In this document: positions 14,021 through 23,200 of the stretch, one piece after another
How the letters are laid out: each line of letters opens with the position of its first letter
Position numbering within the stretch: the first letter of the stretch is position 1
DNA from: an uncultured Collinsella sp.
Lineage (GTDB): Bacteria > Actinomycetota > Coriobacteriia > Coriobacteriales > Coriobacteriaceae
Length of the DNA stretch: 40,986 nucleotides
Assembly: GCA_958433005.1 (NCBI GenBank)
Contig: CAUAWV010000018.1
Location: 1-40,986 of the forward strand
Reading direction: 5' to 3'
The notes under the pieces: generated by a model
What the model was told of the DNA's origin: nothing
Databases searched by the model: none
Seen by the model: the letters and a program-made list of their open reading frames with translations, nothing else
Program-made: the position numbers and the translations under genes

Positions 14021-16261
14021 TTAGTCAAACAGGCTCGGCATGTCGTTTTCCTTCATGAGGGCACCGGCAGAAGGCAGGCTCTGCGCAGTGAACTTTTCGG
14101 CCGAGACACCGGCACCAAGAATCTCTTCGGTCGTGCCGATGGTGGTGACCGAGCGGCCCTTCTTGGCCGTGAAAGCCTGGACGCCCTGCGTGTTGGTGGT
14201 CGTCTTGGTCTTAAGCAGCGACGTGTTGAAGTTCATCAAACGATAGTCGCTCGAGACCAGCGCGATGTCGCGATCTTCCTTGAGCACCTGCGCATACAGC
14301 AGCTTACTGCCGCCGTAGATGGCGTTCTTAAGGCGCTTGCGGTTGGTCTTGGTGACGTATCCGGCAAGTGCGACGCGCACCACACGGCCGTTCTCAAAGA
14401 CAAACAGTACGTCGGCTTTGTAATCCTCGGGGTCGATGACCCAGAGCACGCTCTCGTCGGGTTCCATTTCGAGGTCGGTCGGCAGGTATGAGCCCAGCTG
14501 GGCCGACTTGGTATCCTCAAACGCCGCAACCTTGCACTTGTATACCTGGCTCTTGTTGGTAAAGACCAGCAGCTCGTGAGTGTTGGAGGACGGGAACTCG
14601 ATAAAGGGTTTGTCGCCGTCCTTGTACTTGAGTGTGGTCGCCTTCTTGAGCACGCGGTCCGTCATCTTCTTAAGGTAGCCATCGCGCGAGAGCATGATAG
14701 TGACCGGGTACTCCTCGACCTCGGGCTCCAAGCTTACTTCGATAACCTCATGGGGCTCGATCCTGCCCGTGCGGCGCGGCATCACGTACTTCTTGTTGAC
14801 CGCGGCCAGCTCGTCGCTGATGACCTTCTTGATGTTCTCCTCGCTGGAGAGGATCTCCTCGAGCTCGGTAATCTCGCCCTCGAGTTTTGCGATGTCCTTG
14901 GTGCGGTTGAGGATGTACTCCTCGTTGATGTTGCGGAGCTTAAGCTCGGCAACAAACTCGGCCTGGGTCTCGTCGATGTCGAAACCCTTCATAAGGTTGG
15001 GCACGACCTCGGCCTCAAGCTTGGTGCCGCGAATGATGGCGATGGCCTTGTCGATGTCGAGCAGGATCGCCTCGAGGCCGTGCAGCAGGTGCAGGCGCTC
15101 GGACTTTTTGCCCAGGTCAAAGTTAATGCGGCGACGCGTGGACTGAATGCGCCATGCGACCCACTCGTGCAGGATCTGGCGCACGCCCATAACGCGGGGG
15201 TAGCCGTCGACCAGCACGTTGAAGTTGCATGAGAACGAGTCCTGCAGCGTGGTTGAGCGGTAGAGCTTGGCCATGAGCTTATCGGGGTCGACACCGCGCT
15301 TAAGGTCGATTGCGATGCGCAGGCCCGAAAGGTCGGTCTCGTCGCGGATGTCGGCGATCTCTTTGACTTTGCCCTCTTTGGAGAGCTTGACGATGCGCTC
15401 GATGATGACATCGGTCTTGGTGGTGTAGGGAATCTCGTAGACCTCGATGATGCGCTCTTCGGGAATCCAGCGCCAGCGGGAGCGAATCTGGAAGCTGCCA
15501 AGGCCGGTCTCGACGATCTTCTCCATCTCCTCGCGGCGGTAGATGATCTCGCCGCCGGTCGAGAAGTCGGGCATGGGCATGTACTCGAGCAGGTCGCAGT
15601 CGGGATCCTGCAGGTAGTGCATCGTGGCAGTGCAGACCTCGTTGAGGTTGAAGCCGCAGATGTCGGATGCCATGGCGACACCGATGCCCTTATTGGCCGA
15701 GACGAGGATGTTGGGGAACGTGGTGGGCAGCAGGCGCGGCTCCTTCATGGCACCGTCGTAGCTGTCAACAAAGTCGACCGGGTCCTTGTCGATGTCCTTG
15801 AAGATCTCGGCGCTGATGGGCGCGAGTTTGGCCTCGGTATAACGCGAGGCGGCGTAGCTCAGGTCGCCCGAATAGTACTTGCCAAAGTTGCCCTTTGACT
15901 CCACGAAGGGGGCAAGAAGCGCTTCGTTGCCGGTGGCCAGGCGCACCATCGTCTCGTAGATCGCGCCGTCGCCGTGCGGGTTGAGCTTCATGGTCTGGCC
16001 CACGATGTTGGCGCTCTTCTGGCGCTCGCCCTTGAGCAGGCCCATCTTGTACATGGTGTAGAGTAGCTTGCGGTGCGAGGGCTTAAAGCCATCGATCTCG
16101 GGGAACGCACGCGACACGTTAACGCTCATGGCGTAGGGCATGTAGTTGACCTCGAGCGTCTGCGTGATCGGCTGGTCGGTGACCTCGGAGTGCAGGCCGA
16201 TGACGTTCTCGGCGTTGACCTGCTTTTTCTTTGGCTGGTTCTTCGTCTTCTTCTTTGCCAC
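14021..16261 (-). CDS. Type IIA DNA topoisomerase subunit A, divergent GyrA/ParC-like
   Basis: The protein is 746 aa with an ATG at 16261, a Lys-rich start and the breakage-reunion core. The catalytic Tyr is Y141 in AASRYTEAKL, and the quinolone-pocket segment is HGDGAIYETMVRLA (96-109), with Gly where GyrA has Ser83. A coiled coil (about 440-480) and a weak beta-pinwheel follow. No GyrA-box (QRRGGKG) is seen, so it is not a true gyrase A. It partners the gene at 16307-18304, whose stop lies 45 bp upstream, in the order B then A. The pair resembles the additional, non-gyrase topoisomerase pairs of Coriobacteria and Clostridia. Decatenation is a likely role. Confidence 0.88.
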   Translation of the reverse strand: MAKKKTKNQPKKKQVNAENVIGLHSEVTDQPITQTLEVNYMPYAMSVNVSRAFPEIDGFKPSHRKLLYTMYKMGLLKGERQKSANIVGQTMKLNPHGDGAIYETMVRLATGNEALLAPFVESKGNFGKYYSGDLSYAASRYTEAKLAPISAEIFKDIDKDPVDFVDSYDGAMKEPRLLPTTFPNILVSANKGIGVAMASDICGFNLNEVCTATMHYLQDPDCDLLEYMPMPDFSTGGEIIYRREEMEKIVETGLGSFQIRSRWRWIPEERIIEVYEIPYTTKTDVIIERIVKLSKEGKVKEIADIRDETDLSGLRIAIDLKRGVDPDKLMAKLYRSTTLQDSFSCNFNVLVDGYPRVMGVRQILHEWVAWRIQSTRRRINFDLGKKSERLHLLHGLEAILLDIDKAIAIIRGTKLEAEVVPNLMKGFDIDETQAEFVAELKLRNINEEYILNRTKDIAKLEGEITELEEILSSEENIKKVISDELAAVNKKYVMPRRTGRIEPHEVIEVSLEPEVEEYPVTIMLSRDGYLKKMTDRVLKKATTLKYKDGDKPFIEFPSSNTHELLVFTNKSQVYKCKVAAFEDTKSAQLGSYLPTDLEMEPDESVLWVIDPEDYKADVLFVFENGRVVRVALAGYVTKTNRKRLKNAIYGGSKLLYAQVLKEDRDIALVSSDYRLMNFNTSLLKTKTTTNTQGVQAFTAKKGRSVTTIGTTEEILGAGVSAEKFTAQSLPSAGALMKENDMPSLFD

Positions 16262-16306
16262 GATTTCCTCTTGAACTTCTTATGGGCCGTCGTTATTGAT
16301 TTGCTG

Positions 16307-18304
16307 CTACTGCAGATCTAGCTGGTCCAGGTATTCCTTGCCGTGCTCGGAGATATGGCGCTTACGGCCCGCCTCGTCGTTGCCCAGCAACAGGTTGAAC
16401 ATGGTTTCCATCTTGGTGACGTCCTCGGACTCCACCTTGATCAGGCGGCGCGTTTCGGGGTTCATGGTGGTGAGCCACATCATGTCCGGATCGTTTTCAC
16501 CAAGACCCTTGGAGCGGTTGATGGAACACTTCTGGCCGCCAATCTCTTTGAGGATGCCGTTTTTCTCGAGTTCGGTGTAGGCAAAGTAGGTTTTCTCTTT
16601 GCAGTTGATCTCGTAGAGCGGCGACTCGGCGATATACACGTACCCCTCGTCGATAAGCGTGGGCACCAGGCGGTAGAGCATGGTGAGCACGAGTGTGCGG
16701 ATGTGATAACCGTCGACGTCGGCATCCGTACAGATGATGACCTTGTTCCAGTTGAGGTTGTCCAAGTCGAAGGCACCAAGGTTCTTGATGCGCTTGTCCT
16801 TGATCTCCACGCCGCAGCCCAGCACGCGCATGAGGTCCATGATGATGTCGGACTTAAAGATGCGCGGATAATCCTCCTTCAGGCAGTTGAGGATCTTGCC
16901 TCGGACGGGCATAACGCCCTGGAACTCGGCATCGCGCGACGTGCGGATGGCGCCTGCTGCCGAGTCGCCCTCTACGATGTAGATCTCGCGACGGTTCTTG
17001 TCCTTGGAACGGCAGTCGATGAACTTCTGCACGCGGTTGGCCATGTCGGTCTTCTGCTGCAGATTGGTCTTAATGCTCTGACGCGTCTTCTCGGCGTTCT
17101 CGCGCGAGCGCTTGTTGATGAGTACCTGCTCCATGATCTTGTTGGCGGCGTCTTTGTTCTCGATCAAGTAGGTCGAGAGGCGCTCCTTAAAGAATGCCGT
17201 CATGGCCTGCTGGATAAAGCGGTTATTGATGGCCTTCTTGGTCTGGTTTTCGTAGGACGTCTGAGTGGAGAAGCAGTTGGTCACCAGTACCAGACAGTCC
17301 TGAACGTCTTGCCACTTAATGCCGCTCTCGTTTTTGTTGTACTTGCCTTGGCCCTTAATGTAGGCATCGATGGCGCTGGTCAGAGCACTGCGCGCGGCCT
17401 TCTCGGGCGAGCCGCCGTTCTCGAGCCATGATGAGTTGTGGTAGTACTCCTGCATCATGAAAGTGCGCGAGAAGCACATGCAAGCAGTGATTTTTACGTT
17501 GTAATCGGGCAGGTCCTCGCGATCGCGACCGCGACGATCGGCCTCAATAAAGAAGGGCTCGGTAAGGTAGTCGGTACCGACCTTCTCAAGCACGTAGTCC
17601 TCGATGCCCTTGGGATAGCAAAAATCCTCTTCGGAAAACTCGCCATCGTCACCCTCAATGCGCAGGCGGAAGGTCACGTTGGCGTTGACCACGGCCTGGC
17701 GGCGCATGGTCTCGCGATACCAGTCGTGGGGAATGCTGATCGAGGTAAAGACCTCAAGATCGGGGCGCCACTTGATAGTGGTGCCGGTGCGGTTCTCGTC
17801 GCTGGGCTCAATCTCGAGTGCCTTCTTCTTGGCGCCGACAACCTTGCCCTTCTTAAAGTGCAGGGAGTACTTGTTGCCGTCGCGCCAGACGGTGACGTCC
17901 ATGTACTCGGAGGCGTACTGGGTCGCGCACGAGCCCAGGCCGTTGGTGCCGAGCGAGAAGTCGTAGTCGCCGCCCTGGTTGTTGTTGTACTTGCCGCCGG
18001 CGTAGAGCTCGCAAAAGACGAGCTCCCAGTTAAAGCGCTTCTCGGAGGGGTTCCAGTCGAGCGGGCAGCCACGGCCGTTGTCCTCTACCTGAATAGAGCC
18101 ATCGCGAAAAGCGGTGAGGGTGATGAGCTTGCCGTAGCCCTGGCGCGCCTCGTCAACGGCGTTGGACAGGATCTCGAAGGCGGCATGCGCACAACCGTCG
18201 AGTCCGTCCGAGCCAAAGATGACGGCGGGGCGCAGGCGTACGCGCTCCTCGTCCTTGAGCTGGCGGATACTGTCGTTACCATAGTTTGCGGTGTTTTTTG
18301 CCAT
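16307..18304 (-). CDS. Type IIA DNA topoisomerase subunit B, divergent GyrB/ParE-like
   Basis: The protein is 665 aa from ATG 18304. The GHKL ATPase has EILSNAVDEAR (44-54), EDNGRGCP (74-81) and GTNGLGS (119-125). The Toprim domain has EGDSAAG (445-451) and DADVDGYHI (527-535). Canonical GyrB/ParE read EGDSAGG and DADVDGAHI, so both metal-site neighbourhoods vary while the catalytic Glu and Asp residues are kept. The segment after GKILN also departs (CLKEDYPRI in place of a VEKA-type stretch). It is a functional-looking but divergent topoisomerase, operonic with the A subunit. A promoter lies at 18359-18387. Confidence 0.88.
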   Translation of the reverse strand: MAKNTANYGNDSIRQLKDEERVRLRPAVIFGSDGLDGCAHAAFEILSNAVDEARQGYGKLITLTAFRDGSIQVEDNGRGCPLDWNPSEKRFNWELVFCELYAGGKYNNNQGGDYDFSLGTNGLGSCATQYASEYMDVTVWRDGNKYSLHFKKGKVVGAKKKALEIEPSDENRTGTTIKWRPDLEVFTSISIPHDWYRETMRRQAVVNANVTFRLRIEGDDGEFSEEDFCYPKGIEDYVLEKVGTDYLTEPFFIEADRRGRDREDLPDYNVKITACMCFSRTFMMQEYYHNSSWLENGGSPEKAARSALTSAIDAYIKGQGKYNKNESGIKWQDVQDCLVLVTNCFSTQTSYENQTKKAINNRFIQQAMTAFFKERLSTYLIENKDAANKIMEQVLINKRSRENAEKTRQSIKTNLQQKTDMANRVQKFIDCRSKDKNRREIYIVEGDSAAGAIRTSRDAEFQGVMPVRGKILNCLKEDYPRIFKSDIIMDLMRVLGCGVEIKDKRIKNLGAFDLDNLNWNKVIICTDADVDGYHIRTLVLTMLYRLVPTLIDEGYVYIAESPLYEINCKEKTYFAYTELEKNGILKEIGGQKCSINRSKGLGENDPDMMWLTTMNPETRRLIKVESEDVTKMETMFNLLLGNDEAGRKRHISEHGKEYLDQLDLQ

Positions 18305-18358
18305 ACTCGCTCTCTCGGTGCTCCTTTGCTGCGTTTAAGTCATATAGATAGTCAAGGT

Positions 18359-18387
18359 AGCATAGCCCAGGCCTCGGACGATTCCAA
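18359..18387 (-). promoter_or_regulatory. Promoter of the topoisomerase operon
   Basis: On the minus strand TTGGAA (18382-18387), 17 bp, TATGCT (18359-18364). An AAAGGAG lies further down in the leader. It is a plausible sigma-70 promoter for the two-gene operon. Confidence 0.5.
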
Positions 18388-18538
18388 CTAACACGAATTC
18401 CATCGAACGCGCGTTCGGAGTCGGTGACCTTTAGCTTCTGCGGTCATTCCCTGCGCGGCGTGGTGCTCGTGTTAAAACCGTGGCTTATCGGCTGGTAGAA
18501 TTGCCGCATCAAGACTGCATGTTGTTTGAGGGGGCGCA

Positions 18539-19099
18539 ATGACTGAGAAAGAGAAGATGGAGCGCGGGGAGTGGCATGATGCCAACTTTGACGAGGAGCT
18601 CCTGGCGCAACGCGCAAAGGCGGAGGCGCTCTGCTATGACTTTAATATGGCAAAACCCGGAAGCGACGCGCAGCTTGACGCTTTGAAATCCTTGCTCGAT
18701 ACCGATCTTCCGCAAGGGCTGACGGTCCTTTCGCCTGCCTACTTTGACTACGGGAGCAAGACGAGCTTTGGTGAGGGCTGCTTTGTAAACCATGGCTGCT
18801 ACTTTATGGACGGCGGCTCTATCACCTTTGGTGGCAACGTGTTTATCGGGCCGTTTTGCGGCTTCTACACCGCTTCGCACCCCCTAAAGGCAAAGGACCG
18901 CAACTTGGGTCTCGAGAAGGCTCTGCCTATTGTTGTAGGCGATAACTGCTGGTTTGGCGCGAACGTATCCGTGTTGCAGGGGGTTACCATCGGCAGCGGT
19001 TGCGTAATTGCCGCGGGCAGCGTCGTGACGGAAGACCTTCCGGACAACGTGGTGGCGGCAGGCGTTCCCGCGGTCGTCAAGAAGATCATCGAACAATAA
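18539..19099 (+). CDS. Sugar O-acetyltransferase (Maa/LacA/NodL family)
   Basis: The protein is 186 aa. ATG 18539 follows GAGGGGG. The N-terminal Mac domain (MERGEWHDANFDEELLAQRAKAE) precedes a left-handed beta-helix of hexapeptide repeats. FYTASHPL near residue 120 carries the catalytic His. The segment NCWFGANVSVLQGVTIGSGC and the AAGSVVTEDLP coil close the fold. It transfers acetyl from acetyl-CoA to sugars such as maltose, glucose or galactosides; the acceptor cannot be told. It is a single gene, cytoplasmic. Confidence 0.92.
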   Translation: MTEKEKMERGEWHDANFDEELLAQRAKAEALCYDFNMAKPGSDAQLDALKSLLDTDLPQGLTVLSPAYFDYGSKTSFGEGCFVNHGCYFMDGGSITFGGNVFIGPFCGFYTASHPLKAKDRNLGLEKALPIVVGDNCWFGANVSVLQGVTIGSGCVIAAGSVVTEDLPDNVVAAGVPAVVKKIIEQ

Positions 19100-19181
19100 C
19101 GGAGCTATTAAACGATGGGGCACGCATGGTTCCGGCAAATCCGGTTATTGGCGTGCGCGTTGGCCATGCTGATAAGTTCCA

Positions 19182-19220
19182 CTTACTCGGGTCCTTCCGA
19201 CTCGGTTTTGTCCGAGTAAG
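19182..19220. repeat. 9-bp inverted repeat downstream of the acetyltransferase
   Basis: CTTACTCGG (19182-19190) pairs with CCGAGTAAG (19212-19220). It may act as a weak terminator of the acetyltransferase gene, though no T-run follows. Confidence 0.4.
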
Positions 19221-19280
19221 ATTGAATAGCGAATCGAAATTGTTATGTCCACATGGCGATGGCGGACATGGTTTCCATAA

Positions 19281-19348
19281 TGACAGATATAGTTGACATC
19301 TTGTGAAGGATGCAATATATTTCTGTCATGTTGCAACGGATATCTGTC
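19281..19348. promoter_or_regulatory. Promoter and candidate operators of the XRE gene
   Basis: TTGACA (19293-19298), 17 bp, TATATT (19316-19321) is a near-consensus promoter. It is flanked by TGACAGATAT (19281-19290) on the left and CTGTCA (19323-19328) plus ATATCTGTC (19340-19348) on the right, inverted copies of the same element. This arrangement suits autorepression by the small XRE regulator. Confidence 0.6.
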
Positions 19349-19369
19349 CATTACTACGAAAGGAACTCC

Positions 19370-19600
19370 ATGCCGGGCAAAAAGAACCTACGCATGAAGG
19401 CGGCACGCGCGGCGGCTGGCCTTTCGCAAGCTGACTTAGCCCAAGCCGTGGGCGTTACGCGCCAAACCATCGGCCTTATCGAGGCGGGCGGCTACAACCC
19501 CACGCTCAATTTGTGCGTGGCAATCTGTAAGGCGCTGCGCGTTACGTTGAACGACTTGTTTTGGGAAGACGAAACCGACGCCGACCCTAATGCTCTTTAG
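19370..19600 (+). CDS. Small XRE-family helix-turn-helix regulator
   Basis: The protein is 76 aa. ATG 19370 follows GAAAGGA; a longer frame to 19310 would cover the promoter. Residues 8-62 form the HTH with LSQADLAQAVGVTRQTIGLIEAG and a C-terminal helix ending VTLNDLFW, as in the regulators that often pair with small membrane proteins. Inverted TGACAGATAT-type sites flank the promoter, so it probably represses its own two-gene operon. It is followed after 9 bp by a membrane protein gene. Confidence 0.88.
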   Translation: MPGKKNLRMKAARAAAGLSQADLAQAVGVTRQTIGLIEAGGYNPTLNLCVAICKALRVTLNDLFWEDETDADPNAL

Positions 19601-19609
19601 GAGTTCACT

Positions 19610-20194
19610 ATGAAATATGAAGATCTGAAAATCGTGCAAAAGTGGCGTGAATATGCCGGCCCAAAGGATGAACGCCTGGAGGCTGAGAACGCGAAGATCT
19701 ACAAGATTGGCTTCGTGCTGCTTTCGTTTGGCATGTTGATGATCTTTTTCTACCAGTTTATAGCTCGACAGGTTGCGTGGGTTCACAGCGACGCTAGTGA
19801 AATGCCGCATGGCTTTGCAACGCCGTTCGAGGCAGCCATGTATTTGTGGCTCGTTATCGTGATGTTGATTTGCGCAGGACTGCAAACGCGGAAGGGCTAT
19901 GTCGATACCAATCGTTTTGGGCAAACCGAGCATCTTCCTGTTGGATATTTCATGCTTGTCAGCGGTCTTAGCGGCGCCGCGTTCGCGCTTGTTATTGCCG
20001 CAATGCGCTGTATCGCTGAGGCGCAGATCGTACCGCTCGAAAGCGTCTTTTGGTTGGCGAACCTGGCCACGGGCGTGTTCTGCGGTGCGACGATTTTCGC
20101 GGCCACGTTTGCTGCCCTGTGCGCAACGTTTTTCACGGCGAAAAGACGCCGTGCCAAGCTCGAGGCAGAACTCGACTCCTCAGACGACATTTAA
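19610..20194 (+). CDS. Four-helix membrane protein (DUF6773-like) partnered with the XRE regulator
   Basis: The protein is 194 aa, starting 9 bp after the regulator with AGGAG before ATG. A polar N-terminus (about 35 residues) is followed by four hydrophobic segments (about 37-55, 78-96, 115-135, 148-170), and a basic/acidic tail. The layout resembles DUF6773 proteins found after small XRE regulators in Gram-positive bacteria. Function is unknown. A terminator follows, so this is a two-gene operon. Confidence 0.7.
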   Translation: MKYEDLKIVQKWREYAGPKDERLEAENAKIYKIGFVLLSFGMLMIFFYQFIARQVAWVHSDASEMPHGFATPFEAAMYLWLVIVMLICAGLQTRKGYVDTNRFGQTEHLPVGYFMLVSGLSGAAFALVIAAMRCIAEAQIVPLESVFWLANLATGVFCGATIFAATFAALCATFFTAKRRRAKLEAELDSSDDI

Positions 20195-20200
20195 TGCGCA

Positions 20201-20237
20201 ATGGGCTGGCTCTGGGTATTCAGAACCAGCCCATTTT
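20201..20237 (+). terminator. Terminator of the XRE/membrane protein operon
   Basis: ATGGGCTGG (20201-20209) pairs with CCAGCCCAT (20226-20234), followed by TTT. It may also serve the converging gene that ends at 20285. Confidence 0.65.
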
Positions 20238-20284
20238 GATGTTCGATGAGCCGAGTCGGCGTCTCTCACAATAGTAACTAGGAG

Positions 20285-23200
20285 CTAGCGAGGCCTATCC
20301 GAATTGACCTTATGAGCGGCGTCGGTTTCGAGTGCCGTACGGCGGGCGCTGTAGGCGACGAGGCCGGCGCCTGCCGCGGCGAGTGCTGCAGCGGCTGCCA
20401 TGAGGGGAGCGTTGACATCGCTCGTGCCCGCAAGCACGCCCGCTTTTCCGGAACGCTTGTTATTGCCGTGGTCCTTGCCACTGCCGGAGCTGCTTCCGTC
20501 GGATCCGCCGCCCTCGTCAGCGCCGCCGCCACTCGAGCCACCATCGCCGTCTGCTGTCATCGGGGCGTCGTGAAGTCCTGTCGTATCCGCGCTGCCGCAT
20601 ACGCCGACCTGCACTTCTGAGCGTTCGCATGCCGCGTCGGGCACATGAAGCTCGTGCAGTACGGCGCCCAGTGCCGAGTTTGCGCCGGGTCGGATTTCCT
20701 CGAGCGTTACGGGATCGAGCGCCACCAGGTCACGCGCCTTCGCATACAGCGTGACGCGTTTGCCCACCTCGTCGCCCCAGCTCTCCGGGATGGCAAAGCT
20801 CATGCGGAATTGTGCCGTGCAGCCCGGTGCCAGCACGGCGTTTCCATTGTCGGCAACCAGCGGGTGCGTTGCAAAACGTGCGCCCAGCGTCTCGAGTGCG
20901 TATTTCACGCGTGCCATATCGTTGGCCGAAGCGTCCTCGGCAAGCTCTGGATCGTAGATCGAAGCCATGCGTGCGTTCGCTCCGAATCCGATGGATGCGC
21001 TGGAGAACGGCTGGCTGGAGCCCTCTCGGTACAGATCGATCGTGCCGGCGGTCAGCAAGGTGTTGCCGTCGTTTCGCACCGTGACCAAAAAGGATTCGCC
21101 TGCTGCTCCGGGCACCACCGCGCCCGAGGTAGCGACCGCGCCCGTCGGAGTGGCACACGCCACCAAGGGCACTTCGATGCCGTGCAGCTTTGCCTCGCTC
21201 TTCTCCGCGCTCACAATGTGCGTGGCGAGCGCGGAGAGCATGCCTCCCGACGTCAAAAATGTCGTTATCTGATCGACGGGATGGTCCAGCTCGCACATCA
21301 CGAACGGCTCCGTGAACAGATCGCCTGCCAAGGTGCTGGCGAAGATGCGGAAGTGCTTGCCCATCACTGCTACCGGGTTGCCTTCTTCGTCGTAGGTTTG
21401 TCCCACCTTGCCATCGGTATTCTCTACATAGAGCACGCACCTGCCGTTGCTGCTTACGCTAAACGACGCCGGGCCACAGCCTGCGGCACCCACGGGCTGC
21501 GTTGCAAATGCCGATGCGCCTCGCGTCCACGTAATATGCTGCAGTTGCTCGTTGACGGTTGCCAAAAAGCCCGTGTGCTGCGGCCACGGCACCGCGTGGG
21601 GTACTGTGGCGTCTGGTGACATAACGCCCCAACCCGCGATGGACTGGCCGATCACGGCGTACGATGCGCAGCCGCAACCGCCTGCGGTCTCGTACGCAAC
21701 GGGCACCACCATTTTGCCGTTGATATTCTCGGGTGCGCCCAGCTCGATACTCGACGGTGCTTGCGGAAAGCGGAGAACTTGGCGGAACGTCAGGCTGTCG
21801 CCCGAAACGTCCGACCACAGGGTAAAGCACTCCAGCGCAACCTCGGCCTCGCTGCCGAGCGCCTTTTCTGCGGTGGCTCCGCGGCGGTGGAGGTAGGCAC
21901 CCGACAGGCGCCCGTCGACCAGTGTCTTGCCCACCGTGATACGTGGACACTGCAGGCAATGGTAGCCATCCTCCTGAAGGCGGCCGCGCGAGATACTGCG
22001 CCACGACGTGTGCGACACCACGCGGATCTCGTCATTGCTTATGCGCAGGCGCACGACGGACAGTATGCCGGCTGTGCTTGCCGTATCGAAAAGGGTGTTG
22101 TCGCCGGCGGGGCGCTCGCCCGAGACCAGCAGCACGTAGGCGTCCTGGTTTTCCCTCCCGTCTGTATATTCCACCACGTCGAAGTCGTAATCGAATATGC
22201 CGTCACGCTCTACGTCGCCCTCGCCAAACCCAAGGGGGAAGTCCACGGGCGTGGGAGCGGACCACGTGCCGTTTGCCTTTGTGTGTACCACCAGGCGCGA
22301 GCGACCATTGTCGCCGTAGCGCACCGAGGCGATACGGAATAGGCACTCCACGCCGGCGATCATCGTTAGCCTCATGTGGGCTTCGCTGAGCACGCCGGAA
22401 AACAGCACGTTGTCGCTCGAGGGTTTTATGCCGCCGCGATCGTCCTCCGACACACAAGCAGAATTGGCGTTGGGGTCCGCAACGGCGTTCGTTGCCTGAC
22501 CGATATAGGTGTACTCATACATCGGCGCGGCGTTTTCGTCGTTCTCTATCAGTGCATGGACGAAATGCTCGATCTGTCCCGTGTCGTCGCTTTCTGCATC
22601 CGCTTCGAGCTCAATGCGCGTGACCGCTTGATCCCAATCGCGCACGACAGGCGCGACGTTTACGGCAGTGGCCTTAACCTCGGCGCGTGCGAGTAGCTCG
22701 GCGTTGGTGACGATGGTGGCAGATGCGATAAATTGCGGCACACCACCTGCCTCGGCGTTGCCGGCCGAGCCGAAGCAGGCATCCAGCGTATAAGGCGTAT
22801 CCCCACCCAATGCAAGCTCAGAGCGCTGGAGCACATACTGGTCGCCGTTGTTCACCGACATATTCCACGAATCGGCGAGTGTGGGCCACGACCCCGACCA
22901 GGCCTTGGTGGTCCATTTGAACATCACGAACTGGAGTATCACATCGACATCGACGTCTGCGCCTACACGCAGCCGCGGAAGCTGGTGGCCGTCCGCTTTC
23001 TCGTACCCAATGAACAGTGTGAGGGATGCGGCGCCACGCACGGCAGACGAAGCGACGCCTGCAACGCCGGCGCCAAAGGTGACGGCAAGCCCGATCTGGA
23101 TGGTGAACGAGCCCGACGTGTTGGAGTAGTCGAGCGAAATGTTCTTGAAAAACGCCGCGCCGCTATCGTGCGTGTGGGCGCCCACGGCGAGCGCCAGTTT

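Noticed and set aside
16343..18391. Long plus-strand frames opposite the topoisomerase B gene
   Set aside because: Antisense shadows rich in Val/Leu/Ala; the minus strand has the GHKL and Toprim motifs.
20645..22696. Plus-strand frames opposite the giant exported protein
   Set aside because: Cys/Arg/His-rich translations without start signals; typical of antisense frames in GC-rich DNA.
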